A DNA stretch of 64,000 nucleotides. Source: Streptomyces sp. Mut1. GTDB taxonomy: Bacteria; Actinomycetota; Actinomycetes; Streptomycetales; Streptomycetaceae. The DNA lies in contig NZ_CP120997.1 of NCBI RefSeq assembly GCF_030719295.1, positions 1,488,001 through 1,552,000 on the forward strand, read 5' to 3'. Below the pieces are notes generated by a model. The model searched no databases and had not been told where the DNA came from. It saw only the letters and a program-made list of their open reading frames with translations. Made by a program: the position numbers and the translations under genes. Below, in pieces: positions 16,304 to 25,250 of this stretch. Numbering within the stretch: the stretch's first letter is position 1; the number at the start of each line of letters is the position of its first letter.

Positions 16304-17302
16304 ATGCTCGACGACCCGCAGACCGCAGCACCGTGGCCGGCCGCCTACCCGCAGGGGTACGCGGTCGTCGACGTGGAGACCACCGGGCTCGCCCGGGACG
16401 ACCGGATAGTGTCCGCGGCCGTCTACCGCCTGGACGCGCGGGGCGATGTCGAGGACCACTGGTACACGCTCGTCAATCCGGAGCGCGATCCCGGGCCGGT
16501 CTGGATCCATGGACTGACGAGCGACGTGCTGGAGGGCGCCCCGCTCTTCCCCGAGGTCGCCGCCGAATTGTCGGAGCGGCTCGCGGACCGGGTGCTCGTC
16601 GCGCACAACGCCGCGTTCGACTGGTCGATGCTGGCGCGGGAGTACGCGCGGGCGTCGGTGACCGCGCCGGTGCGGCAGCGGCTGTGCACCATCGCGCTCG
16701 CCAAGGAGCTGCGGCTGCCGCTGGCCAACCACAAGCTGGCGTCATTGGCCGAGCACTTCGGGGTCGTGCAGCAGCACGCGCACCACGCGCTGGACGACGC
16801 CCGGGTACTGGCCGAGGCGTTCCGCCCGAGCCTGCACGCGGCGGCGCGGGGCGGGGTGCGGCTGCCGCTGCTGGAGTGCCGGCCACTGACCGAGTGGTCC
16901 CACTCACCGGTGACACCGCGGACCGGCTCCTCCTCGTACGGGGGACAGAACAGCTGGCGGCCCTCGCGCAAGCGCCCGGCCTGCCCGTATCCGAATCCGG
17001 GGCGGTACGAGAAGGACAAACCGCTCATGCAGGGCATGCGGGTGGCGTTCTCCGGGGACACCTCGGTCGACCGCGAACTGCTGGAGGACCGGGCCGTGGA
17101 GGCCGGGCTGCATGTGGCGACCAGCGTGTCCCGGCTGACCAGCCTGCTCGTCACCAACGACCCGGACTCGGCGACGTCGAAGACGGTGAAGGCCAAGTCG
17201 TTCGGCACGCCGGTCCTGGACGAGAGCGCCTTCACCCATCTCCTGCGGGATGTCGCCCCGGCCGTCGCGAAGGTGCCGGCCCCGACGCCGTCATCGGAGT
17301 GA
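16304..17302 (+). CDS. DEDDh 3'-5' exonuclease with C-terminal BRCT domain
   Basis: A 332-residue protein. The exonuclease domain shows ExoI VVDVETTGL, ExoII LVAHNAAFDWSML, and ExoIII ending HHALDDARVLAE, so the DEDDh residues are present. The C-terminal ~90 residues (MRVAFSGDTSVDRELLEDRAVEAGL...SLLVTNDP) form a BRCT-like fold. It resembles the proofreading epsilon domain and is likely a stand-alone repair exonuclease. ATG at 16304 is used; an in-frame GTG at 16298 is possible, and neither has a clear ribosome site. Confidence 0.9.
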   Translation: MLDDPQTAAPWPAAYPQGYAVVDVETTGLARDDRIVSAAVYRLDARGDVEDHWYTLVNPERDPGPVWIHGLTSDVLEGAPLFPEVAAELSERLADRVLVAHNAAFDWSMLAREYARASVTAPVRQRLCTIALAKELRLPLANHKLASLAEHFGVVQQHAHHALDDARVLAEAFRPSLHAAARGGVRLPLLECRPLTEWSHSPVTPRTGSSSYGGQNSWRPSRKRPACPYPNPGRYEKDKPLMQGMRVAFSGDTSVDRELLEDRAVEAGLHVATSVSRLTSLLVTNDPDSATSKTVKAKSFGTPVLDESAFTHLLRDVAPAVAKVPAPTPSSE

Positions 17303-17366
17303 ACCGGGGGCGACTCGCCCGCCCTCCGCTCGCCCGCCGCCGCCCTCGCGTCCCACCCTGTGGCGC

Positions 17367-17600
17367 ATGGCACGTTGTGAGGTCTGCGGAAACGATTACG
17401 GGATGTCCTTCGAGGTGCACGCGCAGGGCGCGGTGCACGTCTTCGACTGCTTCGCCTGCGCCATCCACCGCATGGCGCCCATCTGCGAGCACTGCCGGGT
17501 CCAGGTCATCGGCCAGGGCGTCGAGGTCGACGGGCACTGGTTCTGCGGCGGGCACTGCGCCCGCGCGGAGGGGAAGGTGGGCATCGTCGACAAGGTCTGA
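17367..17600 (+). CDS. Small four-CxxC zinc-ribbon protein
   Basis: A 77-residue protein with four cysteine pairs, CEVC, CFAC, CEHC and CGGHC, plus His residues between them. This predicts two zinc sites, and the layout resembles LIM/metallothionein-like actinobacterial proteins. The start is ATG 17367, directly followed by the first cysteine motif. A role in metal storage or protein contact is inferred only. Confidence 0.82.
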   Translation: MARCEVCGNDYGMSFEVHAQGAVHVFDCFACAIHRMAPICEHCRVQVIGQGVEVDGHWFCGGHCARAEGKVGIVDKV

Positions 17601-17671
17601 GATCACCCGGTGCCCGCCCCTTCGGCCACCCCCTGCGCGATGCGCCCCACGACCGGTTGTACCGTCGTGGG

Positions 17672-18481
17672 GTGTACCGCTTCCTGATGACCCGGCAGTG
17701 GCTGATCCTCGCCCTCCTCTCCCTCGTCCTCATTCCCACGATGGTCGAGCTGGGTTTCTGGCAGCTGCACCGGCATGAGCACAAGGTCGCGCAGAACGCC
17801 CTGATCTCGCGCAATCTGAAGGCGGCCCCGGTTGCCGTCTCCGCGCTCACCTCCCCCGGCCACACCGTTCCGCGCTCCGACTACTGGCGTGCGGTGACGG
17901 CCACCGGGACGTACGACGAGAAGCACGAGGTCGTCGTGCGCCGCCGGACGGCGACCGACGGAAGCATCGGCGTCCATGTGCTGATCCCGTTCGACCTCAA
18001 GGGCGGCGGCACGGTCCTGATCAACCGCGGCTGGGTCCCCTCCGCCGCCGACCAGCACGCCTTCCCCGACGTACCGCCGGTACCCAGGGGCGAGGTGACC
18101 GTCACCGGGCGGCTGAAGGCCGACGAGACGACCAGCGCCAGCGGCATCAAGGACATCTCGGATCTCCCGGACCGCCAGGTGATGCTGATCAACAGCGCCC
18201 AGCAGGCCGAACTGCTCTCCCGCCCGGTGCTCGGCGGCTACATCGAGCAGACCGGTCCGGCGCCGGAGAACAACTCCCCCGAGCTGATCGAGTCCCCCGA
18301 CGACAGCTCCATCGGCCCGCACATGGCGTACGCCGTGCAGTGGTGGCTGTTCGCCGCCGGGGTCCCGGTCGGCTTCGTGGTGCTGGCCCGGCGCGAGAAG
18401 CGCGACCGGGTCGCGGCGGCCGCCGCCGCTGCCGCCGCGGCGGAGGACGCGACACCGGAGCCCGAGCCCGCGCAGGCGTGA
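17672..18481 (+). CDS. SURF1-family protein (cytochrome oxidase assembly)
   Basis: A 269-residue SURF1 family member, needed for assembly of heme-copper cytochrome oxidase. It has one helix near each end (WLILALLSLVLIPTMVELGFWQ and QWWLFAAGVPVGFVVLA) enclosing an extracytoplasmic domain with VLINRGWVP and EVTVTGRLK. The C-terminus is an unusual run of alanines then Glu/Pro. GTG at 17672 is chosen because VYRFLMTRQWL matches family N-termini; the upstream SD is weak. Confidence 0.92.
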   Translation: MYRFLMTRQWLILALLSLVLIPTMVELGFWQLHRHEHKVAQNALISRNLKAAPVAVSALTSPGHTVPRSDYWRAVTATGTYDEKHEVVVRRRTATDGSIGVHVLIPFDLKGGGTVLINRGWVPSAADQHAFPDVPPVPRGEVTVTGRLKADETTSASGIKDISDLPDRQVMLINSAQQAELLSRPVLGGYIEQTGPAPENNSPELIESPDDSSIGPHMAYAVQWWLFAAGVPVGFVVLARREKRDRVAAAAAAAAAAEDATPEPEPAQA

Positions 18482-18564
18482 CGCCGGGCTCGCGGGGGGT
18501 GACTCCCGCCTCTCCTCACCGGCTGCCTGCTTAACGGGGGCCAGGTTCGGGAAGACGCCAGAAC

Positions 18565-20394
18565 GTGACCCCACGCATCGAGGACTACGCCCTCATCGGC
18601 GATCTCCAGACGGCCGCCCTGGTCGGCAAAAACGGTTCTGTCGACTGGCTGTGCCTGCCCCGCTTCGACTCGGGCGCCTGCTTCGCCGCCCTGCTCGGCG
18701 ACGAGGAGAACGGCCACTGGCGGATCGCCCCCAAGGGCGCGGACACCTGCACCCGGCGTGCCTACGCGGGCGAATCCCTCGTCCTGGAGACGTACTGGGA
18801 GACGCGCACCGGCACCGTCAAGGTCATCGACTTCATGCCGCAGCGCGACAGGGAACCGGACGTGATGCGGATCGTCGAGGGGGTCAGCGGCACCGTCGAC
18901 ATGTCCTCGGTGATCCGGCTCCGCTTCGACTTCGGCTCCATCGTGCCGTGGATGCGCCGCTCGGACGGCCACCGGGTGGCGGTCGCGGGACCGGACTCCG
19001 CCTGGCTGCGCAGCGAACCGCCGGTCAAGACGTGGGGCCAGCAGTTCTCGACCTGTTCCTCGTTCCGCGTCTCGGCGGGCGAGCGGGTGGCCTTCGTACT
19101 GACCTGGCACCCCTCGCACTCGCCCCGCCCCAAGCTCGTCGACCCGTACGAGGCGCTGGAGAACACCCTGTCCGACTGGGCCGAGTGGTCGGCCCGCTGC
19201 AAGTACCAGGGGCCCTACCGGGACGCCGTGATCCGCTCGCTGATCACCCTGAAGGCGCTCACCTTCGGCCCGACCGGCGGCATCGTGGCGGCCCCCACCA
19301 CCTCGCTGCCCGAGGAGATCGGCGGCGTACGGAACTGGGACTACCGCTTCTGCTGGCTGCGCGACTCCACCCTCACCCTCGGCGCGCTGATCTCGGCCGG
19401 CTACCTGGAGGAGGCCGCCGCCTGGCGGGACTGGCTGCTGCGCGCGGTCGCCGGCGACCCGGCCGACCTCCAGATCATGTACGGCCTGGCCGGCGAGCGC
19501 AGACTGCCCGAGTCCGAGCTGCCGTGGCTGCGCGGCTACGAGAACTCCGGCCCGGTCCGGATCGGCAACGCGGCGGTGCGTCAGCGCCAGCTCGACGTGT
19601 ACGGGGAGGTCATCGACTCGCTCCGGCTGGCCCGGGACGCGGGTCTCGACGACAAACCGCACGCCTGGAGCCTCCAGCTCAGCCTGCTCGGGTTCCTGGA
19701 GTCCACCTGGCGCGAGCCGGACGAGGGGCTGTGGGAGATCCGCGGCCGGCGCCGCCACTTCGTGCACTCCAAGGTGATGGCCTGGGTCGCCGCCGACCGC
19801 GCGGTGCGCAGCCTGGAGCAGGACCCCACGCTCTCCGGTGACGCCGACCGCTGGCGCGCGATGCGGGACGCCGTGCACCGGGAGGTCTGCGAGAAGGGCT
19901 ACGACCCCGTGCGCAACACCTTCACCCAGTCGTACGGCTCACGGGAGCTGGACGCGGCGACGCTCCTGATCGCCAGAACCGGGTTCCTGCCGCCGGACGA
20001 CCCGCGCGTGGTCGGGACGGTGGACGCCGTACGCGACGAACTGGGCATCGACGGCCTGCTGCGCCGGTACAGCACCGACGGCACCTCGATCGACGGGCTG
20101 CCGGGCGGCGAGGGCGCTTTCCTGGCCTGCTCGTTCTGGCTGGCGGACGCGCTGCGGATGACCGGGCGCACCGACGAGGCCACCGCACTCTTCGAACGGC
20201 TGCTGGCCCTGCGCAACGACGTGGGCCTGCTCGCCGAGGAGTACGACACCGCGGCCGGGCGCCAGCTGGGCAACTTCCCACAGGCCTTCAGCCACATCGG
20301 CCTGGTCGGCACGGCGGTGGCGCTGGCGGCCCAGGCGCAGCCCGCCGAAGCGCGGGCCGCCGAGGACGACGCCGGGGGCGGCACGGCAGGATAG
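18565..20394 (+). CDS. Glycoside hydrolase family 15 protein (trehalase/glucoamylase-like)
   Basis: A 609-residue cytosolic GH15 enzyme. The N-terminal ~200 residues form the beta-sandwich (IEDYALIGDLQTAALVGKNGSVDWLCLPRFDS). The (alpha/alpha)6 barrel follows, with LPEEIGGVRNWDYRFCWLRDS near residue 250 and GEGAFLACSFWLADAL near the second catalytic Glu. Mycobacterial members of this subgroup hydrolyse trehalose; others act on glucans. The start is GTG with no strong SD. The SDR gene follows after 4 nt, so they are probably cotranscribed. Confidence 0.92.
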   Translation: MTPRIEDYALIGDLQTAALVGKNGSVDWLCLPRFDSGACFAALLGDEENGHWRIAPKGADTCTRRAYAGESLVLETYWETRTGTVKVIDFMPQRDREPDVMRIVEGVSGTVDMSSVIRLRFDFGSIVPWMRRSDGHRVAVAGPDSAWLRSEPPVKTWGQQFSTCSSFRVSAGERVAFVLTWHPSHSPRPKLVDPYEALENTLSDWAEWSARCKYQGPYRDAVIRSLITLKALTFGPTGGIVAAPTTSLPEEIGGVRNWDYRFCWLRDSTLTLGALISAGYLEEAAAWRDWLLRAVAGDPADLQIMYGLAGERRLPESELPWLRGYENSGPVRIGNAAVRQRQLDVYGEVIDSLRLARDAGLDDKPHAWSLQLSLLGFLESTWREPDEGLWEIRGRRRHFVHSKVMAWVAADRAVRSLEQDPTLSGDADRWRAMRDAVHREVCEKGYDPVRNTFTQSYGSRELDAATLLIARTGFLPPDDPRVVGTVDAVRDELGIDGLLRRYSTDGTSIDGLPGGEGAFLACSFWLADALRMTGRTDEATALFERLLALRNDVGLLAEEYDTAAGRQLGNFPQAFSHIGLVGTAVALAAQAQPAEARAAEDDAGGGTAG

Positions 20395-20398
20395 GGCC

Positions 20399-21154
20399 AT
20401 GGATCTTGGACTGAAGGACCGTGTGTACATCGTCACCGGAGCGACGCGCGGCCTCGGCTACGCCACCGCGCGCGCCCTGGTGGCGGACGGCGCGAAGGTG
20501 ATCATCACCGGCCGGGACGCGCAGCGCGCCGAGGCGGCCGCCGCCGAGCTGGGCCCGGCCGCCGTCGGGCTCGCCGCCGACAACGCCGACCCCGCGTCCG
20601 CAGGGCGGCTGGTGGCGGCCGCGCGGGAGGGGCTCGGCCGGCTCGACGGCATCCTCATCAGCGTCGGCGGCCCGCCGCCCGGCGGCATCGCGGACAACAC
20701 CGACGAGCAGTGGCAGTCCGCCTTCGACTCGGTCTTCCTCGGCGCGGTACGGCTGGCCAGGTCGGCGGCCGCGGCGCTCGGCGAGGGCGGCGTCATCGGC
20801 TTCGTGCTCTCCGGCTCCGTCCACGAGCCGATCGGCGGGCTGACCATCTCCAACGGGCTGCGCCCCGGTCTGGCCGGGGTCGCCAAGTCGATGGCCGACG
20901 AGCTCGGCCCGCGCGGCATCCGGGTGGTGGGGCTGCTGCCGGCCCGGATCGACACGGACCGGGTGCGGGAGCTGGACGCGCTCTCGGGCGACGCGGAGGC
21001 CTCGCGTACCGCCAACGAGGCGTGCATCCCGCTGCGCCGCTACGGCACCACCGAGGAGTTCGGCCGCACCGCGGCCTTCCTGCTCTCCCCCGCCGCCTCG
21101 TATCTGACGGGCATCATGGTGCCGGTCGACGGCGGGTACCGGCACGGCTTCTGA
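20399..21154 (+). CDS. SDR-family oxidoreductase lacking the YxxxK pair
   Basis: A 251-residue Rossmann-fold SDR. It has the cofactor motif TGATRGLGYATA at the N-terminus, NAD-type positions RDAQRAEAAAAELG, and SVGGPPPGG in place of NNAG. The catalytic-region Ser is present (VLSGSV), but the usual Tyr-x-x-x-Lys is replaced by SNGLRPGLAGVAK. This is a subgroup pattern known among FabG-like proteins. The C-terminus GIMVPVDGGYRHGF is typical. The substrate is unknown. It starts 4 nt after the GH15 stop. Confidence 0.88.
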   Translation: MDLGLKDRVYIVTGATRGLGYATARALVADGAKVIITGRDAQRAEAAAAELGPAAVGLAADNADPASAGRLVAAAREGLGRLDGILISVGGPPPGGIADNTDEQWQSAFDSVFLGAVRLARSAAAALGEGGVIGFVLSGSVHEPIGGLTISNGLRPGLAGVAKSMADELGPRGIRVVGLLPARIDTDRVRELDALSGDAEASRTANEACIPLRRYGTTEEFGRTAAFLLSPAASYLTGIMVPVDGGYRHGF

Positions 21155-21211
21155 GCCCGCGCACGGCGGCGCGGGCCCCGCAGCCGGGAGCCCGCGCCGC
21201 CGCACCGTCCG

Positions 21212-21799
21212 TCAGGTGACCCGTTCGGCCCGGTGCTTGACGGCCTTCAGCCGCACCTCGGCGGGCAGCCGCTCAAGGCCCGCGGAGTTCCGGGCGTGGG
21301 CCAGTGCCTCGTCGCTCAGCCGGTCCAGGGTCTCGTCCGGCGCGGCGTGCGGCTCCATCAGCAGCCGGATCCTCGCGGCCGGGGTGCTGCGCTTGCCGGT
21401 CAGCGTGACATTGGCGCGGGACACCCCGTCCAGGGCGCCCGTCTCCGCGGCGAGCGCGCCCTCCAGGGCCCGGCCGCGCAGCAGGGCGCCTTCGCCGTCG
21501 CCGCTTTCCACCAGCACCTCGGACAGCCGGGAGCGGCGCAGCTGGGCCAGCAGCCACCACAGGGCGAGGACCACGAGGACGGCGAGGACCGCGATCACCG
21601 TCGGCCACCACCAGCCCTCGGAGCGCCAGCGGTCCCGGTCCGCTTCGCTGAGCAGCACATCGTGTTTGCCGTACCAGGGCCACCAGGACGGTACGGACAG
21701 ACCGGTCGCGGCGGCCAGGACGCCGCCGCCGACACAGATCAGTACCAGCCCGGCAAGGCCCAGCAGCACCCGGTTGACGGTCCTGAGCACGCCGTTCAC
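21212..21799 (-). CDS. amaP: AmaP-type alkaline shock membrane anchor
   Basis: A 195-residue protein with two N-terminal membrane helices (RVLLGLAGLVLICVGGGVLA and TVIAVLAVLVVLALWWLLAQL). The soluble domain contains RANVTLTGKRSTPAARIRLLMEP. This matches AmaP, which anchors Asp23 at the membrane in Gram-positives. It is the last of five minus-strand genes overlapping or nearly touching. It is probably induced under cell-envelope stress, though no promoter feature shows this. Confidence 0.85.
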   Translation of the reverse strand: MNGVLRTVNRVLLGLAGLVLICVGGGVLAAATGLSVPSWWPWYGKHDVLLSEADRDRWRSEGWWWPTVIAVLAVLVVLALWWLLAQLRRSRLSEVLVESGDGEGALLRGRALEGALAAETGALDGVSRANVTLTGKRSTPAARIRLLMEPHAAPDETLDRLSDEALAHARNSAGLERLPAEVRLKAVKHRAERVT

Positions 21800-22482
21800 C
21801 CCTTCTTCGCCGGCCGGCGGACATGGACCGACAGGCTCGGCTGCCTGGCGAGTCCCAGCTCTCCGATGCCCGTGGAGAGCGCGGTGTCCAGATCGGCCCG
21901 TACGTCGTCGAGTTCACGGAAGTGCGACACGGCGCGCACTCCCACCTTGCCGCGGCCCATCCGGACCCGGACCGACTGCACACCCGCGACCTCGACGGCC
22001 CGGTCCCGCAGGACCATGGCGGCCGCCGTCCGGTCGAGCGCGGCGCGCACGTCGGGCTGTTCGCGGCGCATCGGCAGCAGGTCGCGCAGCCCGGGGGTCA
22101 GCGCGAGGAGCAGCAGCCAGAGGCCGAGGGCCGCGGCGACGGACGCGCCGGTCAGCACCCAGACGTCGTCGAGCCGCCGATGGGCGAGTTCGTCGGCCAG
22201 CGAGCGGCGCCACTGCATCGCCGGATGGCCGGCCCGGACCGCCGACACGTCGTAGAGGAGCAGACCGCAGGCGCCGAGGGTCACCAGGGCGACGATGCCC
22301 GCCGGGATGCGGCGGCCCGACCAGAAGCGGCCCGCGTGGCCTCCGGTGCGTTCCTTGCCGGGCGCCGGGTCGTACGCCGCCGAGGAGGCGGACTGGTCGA
22401 GCGCGAGGACGTCGCCGTGTTCCACCGCGCCGTCGGTGGACGGGCGCCGCGTGCCGTCGTCCGGGTCATGGGGCTCGGTCAT
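21796..22482 (-). CDS. DUF6286-type membrane protein of the Asp23 cluster
   Basis: A 228-residue protein. It has a disordered acidic N-terminus (~65 residues), a helix IPAGIVALVTLGACGLLLY, a second helix VLTGASVAAALGLWLLLLALT, then a soluble domain (AAAMVLRDRAVEVAGVQSVRVRMGRGKVGVRA) with an AmaP/Asp23-like beta pattern. The ATG has GGGGAGG upstream and overlaps the preceding Asp23 gene by 4 nt. It likely forms a membrane complex with AmaP and the Asp23 proteins. Confidence 0.82.
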   Translation of the reverse strand: MTEPHDPDDGTRRPSTDGAVEHGDVLALDQSASSAAYDPAPGKERTGGHAGRFWSGRRIPAGIVALVTLGACGLLLYDVSAVRAGHPAMQWRRSLADELAHRRLDDVWVLTGASVAAALGLWLLLLALTPGLRDLLPMRREQPDVRAALDRTAAAMVLRDRAVEVAGVQSVRVRMGRGKVGVRAVSHFRELDDVRADLDTALSTGIGELGLARQPSLSVHVRRPAKKG

Positions 22483-22841
22483 CGGATCCTCCCCTGTGCC
22501 GCGAGGCTCGCTCCTGAGGGGTGCAGGCGTTCGACCTGTACGGCCACTTCGGGCACCTCCATCCCCGCCAACGCCTTTACCCGCTCGGTGACCCGCCGAC
22601 GCACGGCACCGCACTGCCGGCCGATGTCGCCGGGGTATCCCAGCTCCAGACTCACCCGTACGCGGGCGGTGTCACGGTGCACGGTGACCGTGGCGTGCGG
22701 CGTCGCCGCGTCATCGGGCGGCGTGTCGACCGCTTCCTTCGCCGCCTGCGCGGCGATCTTCGCGACCACCCGGTCGGCGATCCGCGTTTCTCCCCGTTGC
22801 CCCGCCTCGACCGGGCCGCTCGCCCCCGACAACGCCGTCAC
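22479..22841 (-). CDS. Asp23/Gls24 family protein (short)
   Basis: A 120-residue Asp23/Gls24 domain: ETRIADRVVAKIAAQAAKEA, then VTVHRDTARVRVSLELGYPGDI, GAVRRRVTERVKALAGM and VPEVAVQVERL. It is a soluble envelope-stress protein expected to attach to AmaP. It overlaps both neighbours by 4 nt, so translation is coupled. It is more diverged than the second Asp23 protein of the cluster and lacks the acidic tail. Confidence 0.85.
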   Translation of the reverse strand: MTALSGASGPVEAGQRGETRIADRVVAKIAAQAAKEAVDTPPDDAATPHATVTVHRDTARVRVSLELGYPGDIGRQCGAVRRRVTERVKALAGMEVPEVAVQVERLHPSGASLAAQGRIR

Positions 22842-23029
22842 CGCCGTCGGTCGCCGCGCTCGCGACTCCGGAAGAAGTCGCCGGGTTCCAGGTCGCCGTC
22901 GAGGAACCGGCCGGCGATGAAGCCGATCGCTCCGAGGGCGGCCACCAACAGGAAGGCTCCGAACCCGCCGAAGTACCCGGCGAACCCGAGCGCCATGCCG
23001 GCCAACAGGCCGACCACAGCCATGCTCAT
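22838..23029 (-). CDS. Small membrane protein of the Asp23 operon (DUF2273-like)
   Basis: A 63-residue protein, almost entirely two glycine-rich hydrophobic helices (MAVVGLLAGMALGFAGYFGG and FLLVAALGAIGFIAGRFL) followed by a charged tail (GDLEPGDFFRSRERGDRRR). Such proteins accompany Asp23 genes widely. GAGGAG lies at good spacing before the ATG. The stop overlaps the downstream Asp23 gene by 4 nt. Confidence 0.82.
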   Translation of the reverse strand: MSMAVVGLLAGMALGFAGYFGGFGAFLLVAALGAIGFIAGRFLDGDLEPGDFFRSRERGDRRR

Positions 23030-23061
23030 CGTGTGCTCCTCAACTGCTGTGGGCGCATGGG

Positions 23062-23544
23062 CTACTGGACGCGCGACTCGGAATCGTCGTCATCGTCGTC
23101 CTCGTCGGGCAGCTTCACGTCGCTGACCGCGATGTTCACCTCGACGACCTCAAGGCCCGTCATGCGCTCGACGGCCGAGATCACGTTCTCCCGTACATCG
23201 CGGGCGACATCGGCGATCGACACGCCGTAGTCCACGACGATCTCCAGGTCCAGGGCGGTCTGGGACTCGCCGACCTCGGCCTTGACCCCGCGGGTGACGG
23301 ACTTGGTGCCGCCGGGGACCCGGTCGCGGACCGCGCCGAAGGTCCGCGACAGGCCGCTGCCCATCGCGTGCACCCCGAAGACGTCACGGGCCGCCATTCC
23401 GGCGATCTTCTCGACGACTCCGTCGGCGATCGTGGTACGGCCGCGGCCGCCGGGGTCCCCCCCACCACGCTTGGTCAGGCTGCTGCCGCCGGACCCGTTG
23501 TTGTCGGGGTTCTCGGGCCGGTTCCGCTGTGGGGTCTCGGTCAT
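23062..23544 (-). CDS. Asp23/Gls24 family protein with acidic tail
   Basis: A 160-residue protein and the first gene of the cluster. A disordered Asn/Gly/Arg-rich N-terminus (~45 residues) leads into a full Asp23 domain: TTIADGVVEKIAGMAARDVFGV, ALDLEIVVDYGVSIADVARDVREN and MTGLEVVEVNIAVSDVKLP. It ends in a run of aspartates. ATG at 23544 is preferred over upstream codons because the conserved N-terminus begins there, with AAGGGAAG in front. Confidence 0.88.
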   Translation of the reverse strand: MTETPQRNRPENPDNNGSGGSSLTKRGGGDPGGRGRTTIADGVVEKIAGMAARDVFGVHAMGSGLSRTFGAVRDRVPGGTKSVTRGVKAEVGESQTALDLEIVVDYGVSIADVARDVRENVISAVERMTGLEVVEVNIAVSDVKLPDEDDDDDDSESRVQ

Positions 23545-23637
23545 CGCCGTTCTTCCCTTCGGAGGAGGTTTGACTTCCTTGCACACATTAAGTGCGCTTG
23601 CCCCGACTCGCGCCGTGGATGCGGCAGTCTGGTGGCC

Positions 23638-24348
23638 ATGACGACGGCTGACAGCCCGAACAGGGCCCATGCGTGGACGGCTGCGGTACGGCAACGGCTC
23701 TCTCTGGGCCGGCTGCTTCCTCTGGGCGGTCCGGCGGACGGCGCCTGGATCTCGGAGCGGGCCGCCGCCGCGGTGCTGCGGCAGGCGGTGACCGGTCCGG
23801 CGCCCGGACCGGTCATCGGCGAGCTGCGGATCTCCGTGGCCGACCCGGAATCGGCGCCCGCCGCCCAGGTGCCCCCACCCCCGAGCGCGCTGCCGCCGGG
23901 TCCTCTACGAATCGAGGCGACGATGACCGCGACGGCCGACCAGCCCCTGCCCGCAGCCGCCGACGCACTGCGCGCGGCCCTCCTCTCGGCCGCCGCGCGG
24001 CGGCTCGGTCTGGTGGTCTCCGAGGTGGACCTGCGGGTGACCGGCCTGCTCGACGCCTCGGCCGAACGGGTCGAACCGGAGCCCGTGGAGGTGCGCCCGG
24101 CGCCGGCGGAAGACGCGGCGGGCCGTGCGGCCGAAGGGGTGAGCGGTGTGGCGGCGCTGACCGGTGTGCTGGGCGACGCGGTGCACACGGGTGCGGATCA
24201 GGTGCGGGTCGAGCTGGCGACGCGGAGCGGTCACCGGGCGCTCGACGTGGCGCTGGCGGTACGGGAGGCGGTGGCGGACGCGGTCGAGGGGCGCCCGCCG
24301 GTCGCGGTGCTGGTCACCGCGGTGACCGGGGAGGACCCGGCCGGCTGA
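23638..24348 (+). CDS. Asp23-like protein, annotated in relatives as nucleopolyhedrovirus P10 family
   Basis: A 236-residue protein encoded divergently from the Asp23 operon. It appears to be two degenerate Asp23-like halves: WISERAAAAVLRQAV...GPLRIEATMTATADQPLPAAADALRAAL, and VRVELATRSGHRALDVALAVREAV...PVAVLVTAV. Similar Streptomyces proteins carry the P10 label, which says little about function. ATG at 23638 is taken as start. A TTGACT hexamer at 23570 may be its -35. Confidence 0.7.
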   Translation: MTTADSPNRAHAWTAAVRQRLSLGRLLPLGGPADGAWISERAAAAVLRQAVTGPAPGPVIGELRISVADPESAPAAQVPPPPSALPPGPLRIEATMTATADQPLPAAADALRAALLSAAARRLGLVVSEVDLRVTGLLDASAERVEPEPVEVRPAPAEDAAGRAAEGVSGVAALTGVLGDAVHTGADQVRVELATRSGHRALDVALAVREAVADAVEGRPPVAVLVTAVTGEDPAG

Positions 24349-24393
24349 CGGAGGCGTACCGCGTCCGGCCGGCCGGTGCTCCCGGGACATGTC

Positions 24394-25185
24394 TCAGTCG
24401 AGGGCGCCGGCCAGGTCGCGGAGCCGGCGGCCCTGGGCGGCCCGCTCGGCGGCGCGCTGCTCGTCGTAGGTGCGCGAGACGGCCCCGCCCAGCAGCGCCT
24501 TGGTCTCGATGACGGCGTCGCGCGGGGCGGCCAGCAGGGCGCCGGCCAGGTCGCGGGCGGCGCCTTCGAGCTCGGCAGCGGGCACGACGAGGTTGGCCAG
24601 GCCGGTGCGCTCGGCCTCGGCGGCGTGGACGTAGCGGCCGGTGGCGCAGATTTCGAGCGCGCGCGCATAGCCCACGAGGTGGACGAGGGGGTGCGTGCCG
24701 GTGAGATCGGGCACCAGCCCGAGGCTCGTCTCACGCATGGCGAACTGCACGTCGTCGGCGACGATGCGCAGGTCGCAGGAGAGGGCGAGCTGGAAGCCCG
24801 CGCCGATGGCGTGGCCCTGGACGGCCGCGATCGACACGAGGTCGTTGCGGCGCCACCAGGTGAACGCCTCCTGGTACTCGGCGATCAGTGCGTCGAGCTC
24901 GGACTCCGGGCCGCGCCCCATGTCGAGGAGGGACGGCTCGCCGTCGAATCCCTCGGGGGTGAACGCCTGGCGGTCGAGCCCGGCGGAGAACGACACGCCT
25001 TCGCCGCGCAGCACGACGACCCGCACACTGCCGGGCAGGGCCCGTCCGGCCTCGGTCAACGCCCGCCACAGAGCGGGGGACTGAGCGTTGCGCTTGGCCG
25101 GGTTGGTGAGGGTCACCGTGGCTATCGCGTCATCGACGGTGAGTCGTACGCCATCCTTGTCGAGCACGGAGTCGAGCGAGGTCAT
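24394..25185 (-). CDS. Enoyl-CoA hydratase/isomerase family protein
   Basis: A 263-residue crotonase-fold enzyme. It has the CoA-binding and oxyanion segments SFSAGLDRQAF and AAVQGHAIGAGFQLALSCDLRI, and a C-terminal helix region (ETKALLGGAVSRTYDEQRAAERAAQ). It likely acts in fatty-acid or related acyl-CoA breakdown; the exact substrate is open. The ATG has GGAGGCTCCCC upstream. A CGACC-ATAC-GGTCG palindrome lies 65 nt upstream. Confidence 0.9.
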   Translation of the reverse strand: MTSLDSVLDKDGVRLTVDDAIATVTLTNPAKRNAQSPALWRALTEAGRALPGSVRVVVLRGEGVSFSAGLDRQAFTPEGFDGEPSLLDMGRGPESELDALIAEYQEAFTWWRRNDLVSIAAVQGHAIGAGFQLALSCDLRIVADDVQFAMRETSLGLVPDLTGTHPLVHLVGYARALEICATGRYVHAAEAERTGLANLVVPAAELEGAARDLAGALLAAPRDAVIETKALLGGAVSRTYDEQRAAERAAQGRRLRDLAGALD

Positions 25186-25250
25186 GGGGAGCCTCCGGAT
25201 CGGGTGCAGTCAGCACATGGAGCTAAGTGACTGAACAGTAACCACCTGAT

